A DNA stretch of 64,000 bases from assembly GCA_025058175.1 (NCBI GenBank), contig JANXED010000005.1, positions 1 to 64,000 of the forward strand. The letters run 5' to 3'. Shown in pieces: positions 24,379-33,277 of the stretch. Under the pieces are notes generated by a model that worked only from the letters and a program-made list of their open reading frames with translations, was not told where the DNA came from and did not search any database. The stretch's first letter is position 1; every line of letters starts with the position of its first letter. This DNA comes from Candidatus Calditenuaceae archaeon. GTDB taxonomy: Archaea; Thermoproteota; Nitrososphaeria_A; Caldarchaeales; Calditenuaceae. A program made the position numbers and the translations under genes.

Positions 24379-26106
24379 TCACTTCAGCGGGTGTCCCTTC
24401 AGGTCTATGACGGGCTTCGGCGAGAAGCCAGGGGGGTATATCGTCTCCTCGAGCGGCCTGCCGGGAGGGACCATCGGGAAGACCTTCTCGTCCCTGCTGA
24501 CCGGGACGTCCAGGACCAGGGCCTGCTCGCTCCTGATGGCCCTCCTGACGTGGGAGACCAGCTCGCCGTAGTCCTGGACGAAGTGGGCCTCCACCCCGAA
24601 CGCCTCCGAGAGCTTGACGAGGTTCGTGACGTCGGTGAAGTCGACGTCCTTGAACCTCCTCTTATAGAAGAGGTCCTGCCACTGCCTGACCATCCCGAGG
24701 CTCCTGTTGTCGAAGACCACCGTGATCACGGGGACGTCGTTCTCGGCCACGTTCGCGAGCGTCTGGCAGGTCATCAGGAAGCTACCGTCGCCGTCGAGGT
24801 TCATGACCACCCTGTTCGGCGCTGCGACCTTCGCCCCGAACGCCGCCGGGAGCCCGAAGCCCATCGTACCGAGCCCGGCGCTGGTGATGAACGTCCCCGG
24901 CTCGAGGACCTTGTAGAAGAGCTGGGCCCACATCTGGTGCTGCCCGACGCCGGTCGTCACGATCGCGGACCTCGGGAGCTCGTCCCTGAGGAGCTTGACG
25001 ACCCTCCAGGAGGATAGCGCACCGGAGTCGTCCTGGGAGAGCATGTACTCGTCGTAGGCGGCACCGATCCCCTTCAGCCTCGGTATCCAACCGGGGTCCA
25101 CGTCGGACCTCCCCGACCTGATCGCCCTCAGGAGCGACCTCAGCGCAGCCTTGCAGTCCGCCTGGACGAAGACGTCGGGCCTGACGACCTTCGAGTTCTC
25201 CGAGGAGTCAACGTCGACATGTATCAGGGCCTTGCCCTTCCTGAACTCGCTCGCGGGGCCAATGGCCCTATCCGAGAGCCTCGTACCCACCGCGATCACG
25301 AGGTCCGCCTCCACCATCGCGAGGTTCGCCTCGACCCTCCCGTGCATCCCCACCACGCCGAGCACGTTCATGTGGTCCTCGGGTACGGAGGTCTTCCCGG
25401 GCGTGGTTGTCACCACAGGGGCCAGGATCCTCTCGGAGAGCTCGAGGACTTCGTCAGTGGCGCCGCTCGACCAGACCCCTCCGCCAACGAGTATCAGCGG
25501 CCTCCTCGACCTGGCGATCAGCTCCGCGGCCCTCGAGACCGCTTCCTCGCTCGGCTCCGTCGGCGTCCTCGCGAAGCCCGGCTCGGGCTCGACCGTCAGC
25601 TCCTCGCCCACTTCCTCTTGGAAGACGTCCCTTGGAACGTCGACCAGTGTCGGGCCCGCCCGCGGAGACGCGGCGCAGAAGTAGGCGTTCACGAACTCCT
25701 GGGGGAGCCTCTCGGACCGGAGTACGGTCGTCGCGTACTTAACGTGCGGCAGGACCATGCTCACGATGTCCGACTCCTGGAACGCGTCGGTGCCCATGAA
25801 GGGCCTCGTCACCTGCCCGGTTACAGCGACGAGGGGCGCGCTGTCCATCGAGGCGTTCACCAGCCCCGTGATCAGGTTCGTGGCCCCCGGTCCCGAGGTC
25901 GCGGACGCGATCCCGGGCCTCCTCTTCACCCTGGCGTACCCCTCTGCCGCGTGGGCAGCTTGCTGCTCGTGCCTCATCAGGTAGCTCCTGATCTCCGAGT
26001 CGAGGAGCGCGTCGTAGAAGGGGAGGTTCGCGCCCCCGGGTATCCCGAAGACAGCCTCGACCCCGAGCTCCTCCATCGTCCTCACGAGCTTCTTGGCCGC
26101 GTTCAG
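24379..26106 (-). CDS. ilvB: Acetolactate synthase large subunit, probable CTG start
   Basis: Thiamine-diphosphate enzyme that joins two pyruvates, or pyruvate and 2-oxobutyrate, in valine/leucine and isoleucine synthesis. N-terminal FGIPGGANLPFYDAL, catalytic Glu in RHEQQAAHAAEGYARV, FAD/central domain, and the ThDP motif GDGSF..NVAENDVPV near residue 450. Family members have residues before the annotated GTG at 26085, and the frame here reads NAAKKLVRTMEEL upstream. The only possible initiator for these is CTG at 26106, which overlaps the preceding stop as CTGA, preceded by GGTGGTGATG (26111-26120). With CTG the protein is about 575 residues. The regulatory small subunit is not in the window. 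Confidence 0.9.
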   Translation of the reverse strand: MNAAKKLVRTMEELGVEAVFGIPGGANLPFYDALLDSEIRSYLMRHEQQAAHAAEGYARVKRRPGIASATSGPGATNLITGLVNASMDSAPLVAVTGQVTRPFMGTDAFQESDIVSMVLPHVKYATTVLRSERLPQEFVNAYFCAASPRAGPTLVDVPRDVFQEEVGEELTVEPEPGFARTPTEPSEEAVSRAAELIARSRRPLILVGGGVWSSGATDEVLELSERILAPVVTTTPGKTSVPEDHMNVLGVVGMHGRVEANLAMVEADLVIAVGTRLSDRAIGPASEFRKGKALIHVDVDSSENSKVVRPDVFVQADCKAALRSLLRAIRSGRSDVDPGWIPRLKGIGAAYDEYMLSQDDSGALSSWRVVKLLRDELPRSAIVTTGVGQHQMWAQLFYKVLEPGTFITSAGLGTMGFGLPAAFGAKVAAPNRVVMNLDGDGSFLMTCQTLANVAENDVPVITVVFDNRSLGMVRQWQDLFYKRRFKDVDFTDVTNLVKLSEAFGVEAHFVQDYGELVSHVRRAIRSEQALVLDVPVSRDEKVFPMVPPGRPLEETIYPPGFSPKPVIDLKGHPLK

Positions 26107-27641
26107 GACCCATCACCACCTGTTCTCATGCTGAGGGCCTGCGAGACCGCGCCTCCCACCGCCATCGCGACCGCCATCGCCGGGTCGTGGGCGAGCCCCC
26201 TTCCGACGAGCGTCGAACCGTTGAACCTCAAGACCACCTCGGCCTCCGCAGGGCACCTGTCCGGGTTGGGCGGGACGTATACGGAGCACTCGACCACCTC
26301 CACTGGGCCCAGGACCCTCGAGACGACGTTCGCGACCGCCGAGATCGAGGCGGAGACCGGCGACCTGCCCCTCCCGAACCCCGTGACGCGCTCGCCCCTG
26401 AGGAAGACCTCTACCTCGCCAGAGACCTCCCGACCGTCGGCCCTCAACGAGACCGAGATCACCTCGAGGGGCTGCGAGGAGACCAGCGACGGGTCGTCCC
26501 TGACGAGCCCTAGCAGGAGCTGCTCGGTCAGCCTCGCGCCCGTGTCCGCGAGCTCCTTCACCCTCTCCAGGACCCTCTTCCCCTCCTCGAGGTCAAGCTC
26601 GAACCCGTGCTGCCTGAGGACCTCGACGACCGCGTGGGTCCCCGAGTGCTTCCCGACCACTATCCTCCTCCTCTTCCCGACCAGCTCCGGAGCTATCGGC
26701 TCGTAGGTGAGGGGGTTGTTGATGACGCCGTGGACGTGAATGCCGCTCTCGTGGCTGAAGGCGTGGTCCCCGACGACCGCCTTGTTCCTCTGGACCACCA
26801 TCCCGGTGAGGCTCGAGACCAGCCTCGAGACGGCCGCCAGCTTGCTCAGGTCTATCCCGGAGTCGACGCCGTAGAGCACCTTCAGGGCCACGACCACCTC
26901 CTCCAGGCTCGCGTTCCCAGCCCTCTCCCCGATCCCGTTGACCGTGACGTGGACGATCTCGGCTCCGCCCTCTACGCCCGCGATCGTGTTGGCGGTCGCT
27001 AGGCCCATGTCGTCGTGGCAGTGGACCGCTACCGGAAGGCCCGTGGCCTCCCTCACCTGCCTCGCCAGCTCCCTCATCACGAGCGGAATCGCGACTCCTA
27101 CCGTGTCGGGGACGTCGAGGCTGTCCGCGCCCGCCTCTGCAGCTCCCTTGTAGACCCTCAGGAGGAAGGACCTCTCGGACCTCGTCGCGTCCTCGCAGGA
27201 GAAGTGGACCTCGACGCCACGCGACTTCGCGTACTCGACGCTCTCCACCGCAGCCTCGTAGACCTGCTCCGGCGTCATCCTGAGCTTGTGCCTCATGTGG
27301 ATCTCCGAGGTCGCGATGAAGACGTGGACCCAATCGACCCCCGCGTCCACCGCCCTGTCGATGTCCCTCCTGTCGCACCTCGCCAGCGCGCAGACCTTCG
27401 GCCCCAGACCCAGCCTCGAGATCTCCCTCACCGCCTCGTGCTCGCCCCTCGAGACGGCCGGGTAACCGGCCTCGATCACCGCGACGCCGAGCTCAGCCAG
27501 CGCCCTCGCGACCTCCACCTTCTCCTCCTTCCTCAGCGAGACTCCCGGCGTCTGTTCTCCGTCCCTCAGCGTCGTGTCGAAGACCTGCACCCGCTCGGGG
27601 AGGAGACGGAATGCGTCCCGGACAACGCTGCCCCACGACAC
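26103..27641 (-). CDS. 2-isopropylmalate synthase / (R)-citramalate synthase
   Basis: HMG-CoA-lyase-like synthase with the catalytic Arg motif DTTLRDGEQTPG, the HCHDDMGLA metal motif (H-x-H), GERAGNASLEE, then the C-terminal LeuA dimer/regulatory domain starting near residue 370. It condenses acetyl-CoA with 2-oxoisovalerate (LeuA) or pyruvate (CimA); sequence alone does not decide, but a second CimA-type gene lies at 51-52.6 kb, which favours LeuA here. I prefer GTG at 27641 because GAGGTG is just upstream; TTG at 27662 is the longest option. Overlaps ilvB by 4 nt, forming a branched-chain amino acid operon. Confidence 0.88.
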   Translation of the reverse strand: MSWGSVVRDAFRLLPERVQVFDTTLRDGEQTPGVSLRKEEKVEVARALAELGVAVIEAGYPAVSRGEHEAVREISRLGLGPKVCALARCDRRDIDRAVDAGVDWVHVFIATSEIHMRHKLRMTPEQVYEAAVESVEYAKSRGVEVHFSCEDATRSERSFLLRVYKGAAEAGADSLDVPDTVGVAIPLVMRELARQVREATGLPVAVHCHDDMGLATANTIAGVEGGAEIVHVTVNGIGERAGNASLEEVVVALKVLYGVDSGIDLSKLAAVSRLVSSLTGMVVQRNKAVVGDHAFSHESGIHVHGVINNPLTYEPIAPELVGKRRRIVVGKHSGTHAVVEVLRQHGFELDLEEGKRVLERVKELADTGARLTEQLLLGLVRDDPSLVSSQPLEVISVSLRADGREVSGEVEVFLRGERVTGFGRGRSPVSASISAVANVVSRVLGPVEVVECSVYVPPNPDRCPAEAEVVLRFNGSTLVGRGLAHDPAMAVAMAVGGAVSQALSMRTGGDGS

Positions 27642-27852
27642 GGTTCCCACCTCAGGGGGCAAGCGCCGGCGGGGAGGAACGTCGAGACACGAACTCGTTC
27701 GGCTCCGCGAAGTGACAGTTCCGAACTCCGGTCAACCCACGTGCCCGAGCAATAGGCACCACCGGCTTGCACCGACGCGGATTCTGCTCCGATTTATACC
27801 TTCCTAAACGACCGACGGTCGCAGACCTTCGAGGGGTATCGGCTTAATTACA

Positions 27853-28131
27853 GTGCCGGACGCTCTCTCGGCGTTGAGGGAGCCGAAGTACCAGGTCGAG
27901 GTGAAGCAGTCCTCCAGGGCCCTAAGGGTCGAGAGGCAGCTAGTCGAGGAGCTGAAGGGCTCGCTCAGCGCGAAGGTCATCTCCCGGATGAGGAAGGAGT
28001 ACGTCGACTGCCCGGTCGCGGGCGCACAGCTCCCCTTCCTGATCTGCTACAACTGCACCTCGTTCATCAGGAGGGTCTCGGGGGTGGTCCACTGCGAGGG
28101 GAAGGAGCAGAGGCTGAGGGACAGGACATGA
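27853..28131 (+). CDS. Small Cys-containing hypothetical protein
   Basis: 92 residues, no family recognised. The N-terminal half is a basic amphipathic helix region; the C-terminal half holds four Cys in YVDCPV..FLICYNCTSF..VVHC, which could bind a metal or Fe-S cluster. GTG start; TTTATA lies near 27793-27798, about 55 nt upstream. The stop overlaps the next gene as ATGA, so the two are co-translated. Confidence 0.65.
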   Translation: MPDALSALREPKYQVEVKQSSRALRVERQLVEELKGSLSAKVISRMRKEYVDCPVAGAQLPFLICYNCTSFIRRVSGVVHCEGKEQRLRDRT

Positions 28132-28397
28132 ACCAGGGCATGGTCCTCTCGGGGCTCGTCACAACGGTCTTCGGCGTGATATTCCTGCTAACGGGCTTCA
28201 TCCCGCTCGGCGCCCTGATACTCGTCGGGATCGCGATGTTCGTCATCGGGATAGGGGCGCCGCCCTCGGAGCCCGTCACCCCTCAGGACCCGACGAAGAA
28301 GTTCTGCTGGTACTGCATGGAGGAGATCGACAAGGACGCCACGACCTGCCCCTACTGCGGCATAGAGCAGATCGAGGAGGGGAAGAAGCGGGGATAG
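28128..28397 (+). CDS. Membrane protein with C-terminal zinc ribbon
   Basis: 89 residues. Two hydrophobic spans in the first 45 residues (VLSGLVTTVFGVIFLLTGF and ALILVGIAMFVIGIG) are followed by a cytoplasmic zinc ribbon with CWYC and CPYC. Small membrane-anchored ribbons are widespread in archaea and not functionally defined. Its ATG overlaps the stop of the previous gene (ATGA), so the soluble Cys protein and this anchored ribbon probably form a pair. It ends 30 nt before argG. Confidence 0.7.
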   Translation: MNQGMVLSGLVTTVFGVIFLLTGFIPLGALILVGIAMFVIGIGAPPSEPVTPQDPTKKFCWYCMEEIDKDATTCPYCGIEQIEEGKKRG

Positions 28398-28427
28398 AAT
28401 TAAAGCGGGCTGGCGGGCGATACGGGC

Positions 28428-29624
28428 ATGCGCGTCGCGCTTGCCTACAGCGGAGGGCTCGACACGACCGTCTCGATCAAGTGGCTCCAGGAGAAATACG
28501 GTGCGGAGGTGATCACGGTTACCGTCGATGTCGGCCAACCCGAGGACTTCGAGGAGGTCGAGAGGAGGGCGTACACGGCTGGTGCGGTCAAGCACTACCT
28601 GATCGACGGGAAGGCGAGGTTCGCGGAGGAGTTCGTCTCTAAGGCGATCAAGGCGAACGCCCTTTACGAGGGCGAGTACCCGGTCTCGACCGCACTGGCG
28701 AGGTACCTGATCGCGGAGGAGGTGGCGAAGGTCGCGAAGGCCGAGGGCTGCGACGCGGTCGCGCACGGTTGCACCGGAAAGGGGAACGACCAGCTGAGGT
28801 TCGACGCGACCTTCGCGGTCCTGGTCCCCGAGATGAGGGTGATCGCGCCCGTCAGGGAGTGGGGGATGAGCAGGGACGAGGAGGTCGAGTACGCCAGGTC
28901 TAAGGGCCTGAGGCTGGACCTGAAGAAGAGCAGGTTCAGCATCGACGAGAACCTCTGGGGCAGGTCCCTCGAGGCTGGGGAGCTGGAGGACCCGTGGAAC
29001 GAGCCGCCCTGGGACGCGCTGAAGTTCGTGAGGCCTCCGTCAGAGTGGAGGGACGGCGAGGACCTGGTCGTGGAGTTCGAGGGAGGCGTGCCGGTCGCGG
29101 TCGACGGCGAGAGGATGAGACTCGACGCGATGGTACAGCACCTGAACTTCAGGGCCGGGAGGCACGGGGTCGGGCTGATCGACCACATCGAGGACAGAGT
29201 TGTAGGCCTGAAGTCAAGGGAGGTCTACGAGGCACCGGCCGCGACCGTACTGATCAGGGCCCACAGGGACCTGGAGAAGCTGGTGTTGAGCAGGAGGGCC
29301 CTCGCCTTCAAGAGGCAGGTCGAGGAGGAGTGGGCCTGGCTCGTCTACGCGGGGCTCTGGTACGACCCGTTGAGGGAGGCGCTGGACGCGTTCGTCGAGG
29401 AGACCCAGAAGGCCGTGGCCGGCGAGGTGAGGTTGAGGCTCGAGAAGGGCGCGCTGCTGGTCAGGGGGAGGAGGAGCCCTTACTCGGCTTACGCGGAGGA
29501 CCTGATCACGTACTCGGCCGCGAGCAGGTTCGATCAGCGGGCCGGAGAGGCCTTCTCGAGGATCTGGTCGTTGGAGTCGCAGATCGTCAACAGGGCCAGG
29601 GGGAGGTTCAGGTCCGGCCGCTGA
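28428..29624 (+). CDS. argG: Argininosuccinate synthase
   Basis: 398 residues, the normal length. N-terminal ATP pyrophosphatase P-loop AYSGGLDTTVS (SGGxDT), citrulline/aspartate-binding EGEYPVSTALARYL, and HGCTGKGNDQLRF. It makes argininosuccinate from citrulline, aspartate and ATP in arginine synthesis. ATG start with GAATTAAAG about 27-30 nt upstream. argH is not adjacent. The last 17 nt overlap the convergent amidohydrolase. Confidence 0.96.
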   Translation: MRVALAYSGGLDTTVSIKWLQEKYGAEVITVTVDVGQPEDFEEVERRAYTAGAVKHYLIDGKARFAEEFVSKAIKANALYEGEYPVSTALARYLIAEEVAKVAKAEGCDAVAHGCTGKGNDQLRFDATFAVLVPEMRVIAPVREWGMSRDEEVEYARSKGLRLDLKKSRFSIDENLWGRSLEAGELEDPWNEPPWDALKFVRPPSEWRDGEDLVVEFEGGVPVAVDGERMRLDAMVQHLNFRAGRHGVGLIDHIEDRVVGLKSREVYEAPAATVLIRAHRDLEKLVLSRRALAFKRQVEEEWAWLVYAGLWYDPLREALDAFVEETQKAVAGEVRLRLEKGALLVRGRRSPYSAYAEDLITYSAASRFDQRAGEAFSRIWSLESQIVNRARGRFRSGR

Positions 29625-30987
29625 GGAACTTCTCCCTCACTGCCTCGAACCGCTCCTCCGCTCTCCTGATCACCGACTCCTCGTCCATCGTCAGCACCTT
29701 TCCGTCCATCACGACCGGTTGACCGTCCACGAGGACGTGGGCGACGTCGCGGCCCGTCGCCGCGTAGATGAGCAGGGATACTGGGTCGGTGAACGGGGCC
29801 AGCGAAGGGCTGCCGGTCCTGACCACTACCACGTCGCCCCTCTTCCCCCTCTCCAGCGTGCCTACGAGACCTTCCAGTCCAAGGGCCCTCGCTCCACCGA
29901 TCGTCGCGACCTCGAGGGCGTCCCAGGCCGTGAAGCGGTCCGGTCCGTGGAGCGCCTTCTGGAAGAGTGCCGCGACCTTCATCTCCCTCACCATGTCGTA
30001 GGAGTCGTTGCTCGGTCCCCCGTCGCACCCCAGGGAGACGTTGACGCCCTTCTCGAGCATCCTCGCGACCGGCGCTATCCCCGAACCGAGCTTCGCGTTG
30101 GAGGAGGGGCAGTGGGCCACCGAGGTCCCGGTAGCCGCGAACGCCTCCAAGTCCTCCTCCGAGAGCCAGACGCAGTGGGCGTAGACCCTCTTCCTCCCCA
30201 GCAGCCCGAACCCCCTCAGGAAGGACGAGGGCGTGAAGCCCCTCGAGGCGAAGTAGGCCACGTCGTCCCTAACCTCCGCGAGGTGCATGGTGATGCCCGC
30301 GCCGGTCTCTTCCGCGAGCTCCGCTGCCCTTCGAAACATCTCGTCCGAGACCGCTCCCGGCGTCCTGAGCCCGATCCAGAAGTCGATCCTGCCCCCGCCA
30401 GCGCCGGCCCACTTCCTCCTCGCTTCGAGGAACTGCTTGAGGCACTCCTCGCCGTCCTCGACCATGCCCTCGGGGAGCGCGTTCCCAATCGACGCGTAGC
30501 CCTGCAGGTCCATCACCTTCTTCGAGAGCACGGCCCTAATACCGGACCTGAGGACCGACTCGGCTATCCCGTCGATACCGTACCTCGCGTGGAGCCCTGC
30601 CTCGAGGAACGTCGTAGTCCCGGTCCTGAGCATCTCGAGGACGCAGAGCTCTGCGCTGGCCCTCCCGTCCTCGTTGTCGTAGACGCCCTGAAGCCTCCAG
30701 ACCCACTCCCTCAGCCACGGGATCAACGTGACTGTGTCTGGAACGAACCCGCGTATCAGGGCCTGGGCGAGGTGAACGTGCGTGTCGACCAGTCCTGGTA
30801 TCGCGACGCCCCTAGGCTCGTCTATCACCAGGTCGTCCTTAGACCACTTCCCAACGCCGTCGCGCCCGCCGACGTACGAGATCTCCCCGTCCTCGACCAG
30901 AACGGCTCCGTCCCTGATGACCTCTCCCCTCCTCGCGACCGAGACGACCGCGCCGCACCTGATGAGGACCCTCTCGACTCTACCCAT
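29608..30987 (-). CDS. Amidohydrolase/deaminase (TrzA/AtzB/SsnA group)
   Basis: 459 residues of the metal-dependent amidohydrolase family, cytosine-deaminase-like group. Metal ligands are seen as VDTHVHLAQ (HxH), HLAEVRDD, AHCVWLSEED and the Asp in CDGGPSNDSYDM. Enzymes of this group deaminate guanine, S-adenosylhomocysteine, methylthioadenosine or triazines; the substrate is open. It overlaps the stop of the molybdenum hydroxylase large subunit by 8 nt, so joint action on a purine-like ring (for example guanine deamination feeding a xanthine dehydrogenase) is a sensible inference. I chose the ATG at 30987; a GTG lies at 30999. Confidence 0.8.
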   Translation of the reverse strand: MGRVERVLIRCGAVVSVARRGEVIRDGAVLVEDGEISYVGGRDGVGKWSKDDLVIDEPRGVAIPGLVDTHVHLAQALIRGFVPDTVTLIPWLREWVWRLQGVYDNEDGRASAELCVLEMLRTGTTTFLEAGLHARYGIDGIAESVLRSGIRAVLSKKVMDLQGYASIGNALPEGMVEDGEECLKQFLEARRKWAGAGGGRIDFWIGLRTPGAVSDEMFRRAAELAEETGAGITMHLAEVRDDVAYFASRGFTPSSFLRGFGLLGRKRVYAHCVWLSEEDLEAFAATGTSVAHCPSSNAKLGSGIAPVARMLEKGVNVSLGCDGGPSNDSYDMVREMKVAALFQKALHGPDRFTAWDALEVATIGGARALGLEGLVGTLERGKRGDVVVVRTGSPSLAPFTDPVSLLIYAATGRDVAHVLVDGQPVVMDGKVLTMDEESVIRRAEERFEAVREKFLSGRT

Positions 30988-33277
30988 GCCCCTCCCCACC
31001 GGCCTTGAGCTTGTCGACGACGCCCGCCTCCTTCAGGAGCCAGTAGACCTTTTCAGGGGTCATGGGGACCGAGGTGGGCTCGACGCCGCACGCGTCCGCG
31101 ATCGCGTTGGCTATCGCCGGCGCGACCGAGAGGATCCCGACCTCGCCTATGCCCTTCGCGCCGAACGGCCCCTCCTCCTCGAAGGTCTCGACGGGTATCA
31201 CATCGATCCTCGGGGAGTCCTTCGAGCTCGGTATCAGGTAGGTGGAGAGGTCCCTAGTCAGCAGGTATCCGTCGGCGATCTTGGCGTCCTCCATCAGCGC
31301 GAACCCCAGCCCCTGGACCACCGCGCCCTCGATCTGGCCGGTGAAGTTGAGCGGGTTGATCACCCTTCCAGCGTCGACGACCGAGACGACCCTCGGGACC
31401 GTCACGGACCCCGTGAGGACGTTCACGACCACCTCCGCGACCGTCACGCCGAACATGAAGAAGAGGTGCGGTATCTCGAGCGTACCGGGTATCGGCTCGA
31501 CCTTGGGGACCTCGTAAGTCCCGACGACCCCCCTCCCCAGCCCCTTCGCCTCCAGCCTCTCCGCCAGCTCTCCGAGTGGGACAGGCCTCCCGGAGTCGAC
31601 GACCGCGCCCTCCTCCGTGAACGAGACGCTCGAGGGCCTCTTTCCCGTCTCCGCCTCGAAGAGGTCCTTCACCCTCTCCGCCAACGCCTCAACCGCCCTC
31701 CTCAGCGCGTTCCCAGCCAGGAAGACCTGCCTCGACGCCGAGGTGACGCTGGTGTCAGGGGACCTCTCGGTGTCCGCGAAGAGCACTCGGACCCTCTCGA
31801 CGGGGACCCTGAGGAGCTCGGCGGCGAGCTGTGCGACGGACTCCACCACGCCCTGGCCGATCTCCGTGAAGCTCCCGCCCACTACGACCGTTCCGTCGGG
31901 GTTCAGCTCGAGCGAGACGCTCCCCCTGTCGGGAAGGGCGCCGATCGTGTAACCCTTCATCCCGGCCGCGACGCCTATCCCCCTCCTCAGCCACGGGTAC
32001 TCGAGTTCCACCGGCCTCCCCCTCTCCCTCCAGAGCGGGTGCTCCCTCGCGGCCCTGAGGCAGTCGTAGATCCCGACGCTCCCCTCCATCCTGTTCCCGA
32101 AGACGTAGACGTCGCCTTTCCTGACCGCGTTGATCATCCTCAGCTCGATCGGGTCCATCCCGAGCTTCCTCGCGATCCTGTCGACCTGCCTCTCCATCGC
32201 GAAGAGCACCTGCGGAGCGCCGAAGCCCCTGAAGGCCGAGGCGACCATGTTGTTGGTGTAGACGAGGTAAGCGTCGATCTTCGCGTTCGCGATCCTGTAG
32301 GGGCCGTTGCAGTTCTCGATCGCGACGTCCAACACGGCTGGACCCAGGGCCGCGTAGGCTCCGGTGTCGTAGATGATCTCGACCTCGTTGGCGAGCAGCC
32401 GGCCGTCCCTCGAGGCAGCGGTCCTCATTCTGATCACCGCAGGATGCCTCTTGGTCCCAGAGACCATCGACTCCTCCCTCGACAGGACGAGCCTCGCGGC
32501 CCTCCCGGTCTTCATCGTCACCAGCGCCAAGTGTATTTGGACCGAGACGTCGTCCTTCCCTCCGAACGCTCCGCCGACGTAGGGCGTAATCACCCGTATC
32601 CTCTCCGGGGGGAGGTCGAGGGCGTGGGCGATCTCGGCCCTGTCGCGATGAGGGGACTGTCCTCCGGCCACCACGACTATCCTCCCCTGCTCGTCGAGGT
32701 AGGAGATCCCGGCCTCCGTCTCGAGGAACGCGTGGATCTGGGTGCCGGTGGTGTAGGTCCCCTCGACCACCACGTCGGCCGCCGCGAAGGCCGCCTCCAC
32801 GTCACCGAACCTGAGGCTGGTCTGTCTGCAGACGTTCCCGCCTTCGTGGACCTTCGGCGAGTCGGGCATCATCGCCCTGACCGGGTCCGTCACCGGGGGC
32901 AACGGTTCGTACTCGACATCGATCAGCCTGACCGCCTCCGAGGCCGCCTCCCTCGTCTCGGCGGCCACCAGCGCGACCGGGTCGCCGATGTACCTGACCT
33001 TGTCGTCGCAGAGGACTGGCCTGTCCTTCACGAAGACGCCGAACCTGTTGACTGGAACGTCCTGGTGCGTGAGTACCGCAACTACTCCGGGATAGGACTT
33101 GGCCCTTGAGGCATCGATCCGCTTGATCAGGGCGTGTGGGTACCTGCTCCTTAGGACCGAGACCCAGAGGAAGTCGTCGGGGAAGAGGTCGGAGGCGTAC
33201 TTCGCCGCGCCGGTCGCTTTCTCGAGCGCGTCCCTCCTGACAACCGGCGCACCGACGTAGGTCGTCCTGGAGGTCAG
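30980..33277 (-). CDS. Molybdenum hydroxylase large subunit (xanthine dehydrogenase family), CTG start
   Basis: About 765 residues. Begins TYVGAPVVRRDALEKATG, the usual start of these subunits, then GGAFGGKDD, the active-site loop VASAFRGFGAPQ (about 345) and the catalytic Glu in GAKGIGEVG (about 704). The loop AFRGFG matches xanthine/aldehyde oxidoreductases; the Cu-binding AYRCSFR loop of aerobic CO dehydrogenase is absent. There is no ATG, GTG or TTG in frame near the conserved beginning; the only initiator is CTG at 33277, overlapping the FAD-subunit stop as CTGA, with GGAGGT at 33287-33292 nine nt upstream. Binds molybdopterin; MoaE is encoded at 49 kb. Confidence 0.88.
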   Translation of the reverse strand: MTSRTTYVGAPVVRRDALEKATGAAKYASDLFPDDFLWVSVLRSRYPHALIKRIDASRAKSYPGVVAVLTHQDVPVNRFGVFVKDRPVLCDDKVRYIGDPVALVAAETREAASEAVRLIDVEYEPLPPVTDPVRAMMPDSPKVHEGGNVCRQTSLRFGDVEAAFAAADVVVEGTYTTGTQIHAFLETEAGISYLDEQGRIVVVAGGQSPHRDRAEIAHALDLPPERIRVITPYVGGAFGGKDDVSVQIHLALVTMKTGRAARLVLSREESMVSGTKRHPAVIRMRTAASRDGRLLANEVEIIYDTGAYAALGPAVLDVAIENCNGPYRIANAKIDAYLVYTNNMVASAFRGFGAPQVLFAMERQVDRIARKLGMDPIELRMINAVRKGDVYVFGNRMEGSVGIYDCLRAAREHPLWRERGRPVELEYPWLRRGIGVAAGMKGYTIGALPDRGSVSLELNPDGTVVVGGSFTEIGQGVVESVAQLAAELLRVPVERVRVLFADTERSPDTSVTSASRQVFLAGNALRRAVEALAERVKDLFEAETGKRPSSVSFTEEGAVVDSGRPVPLGELAERLEAKGLGRGVVGTYEVPKVEPIPGTLEIPHLFFMFGVTVAEVVVNVLTGSVTVPRVVSVVDAGRVINPLNFTGQIEGAVVQGLGFALMEDAKIADGYLLTRDLSTYLIPSSKDSPRIDVIPVETFEEEGPFGAKGIGEVGILSVAPAIANAIADACGVEPTSVPMTPEKVYWLLKEAGVVDKLKAGGEGHG

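Noticed and set aside
27663-27852. Extra gene between the isopropylmalate synthase and the small Cys protein
   Set aside because: No frame with motifs or plausible start; the interval contains promoter-like AT-rich boxes only.
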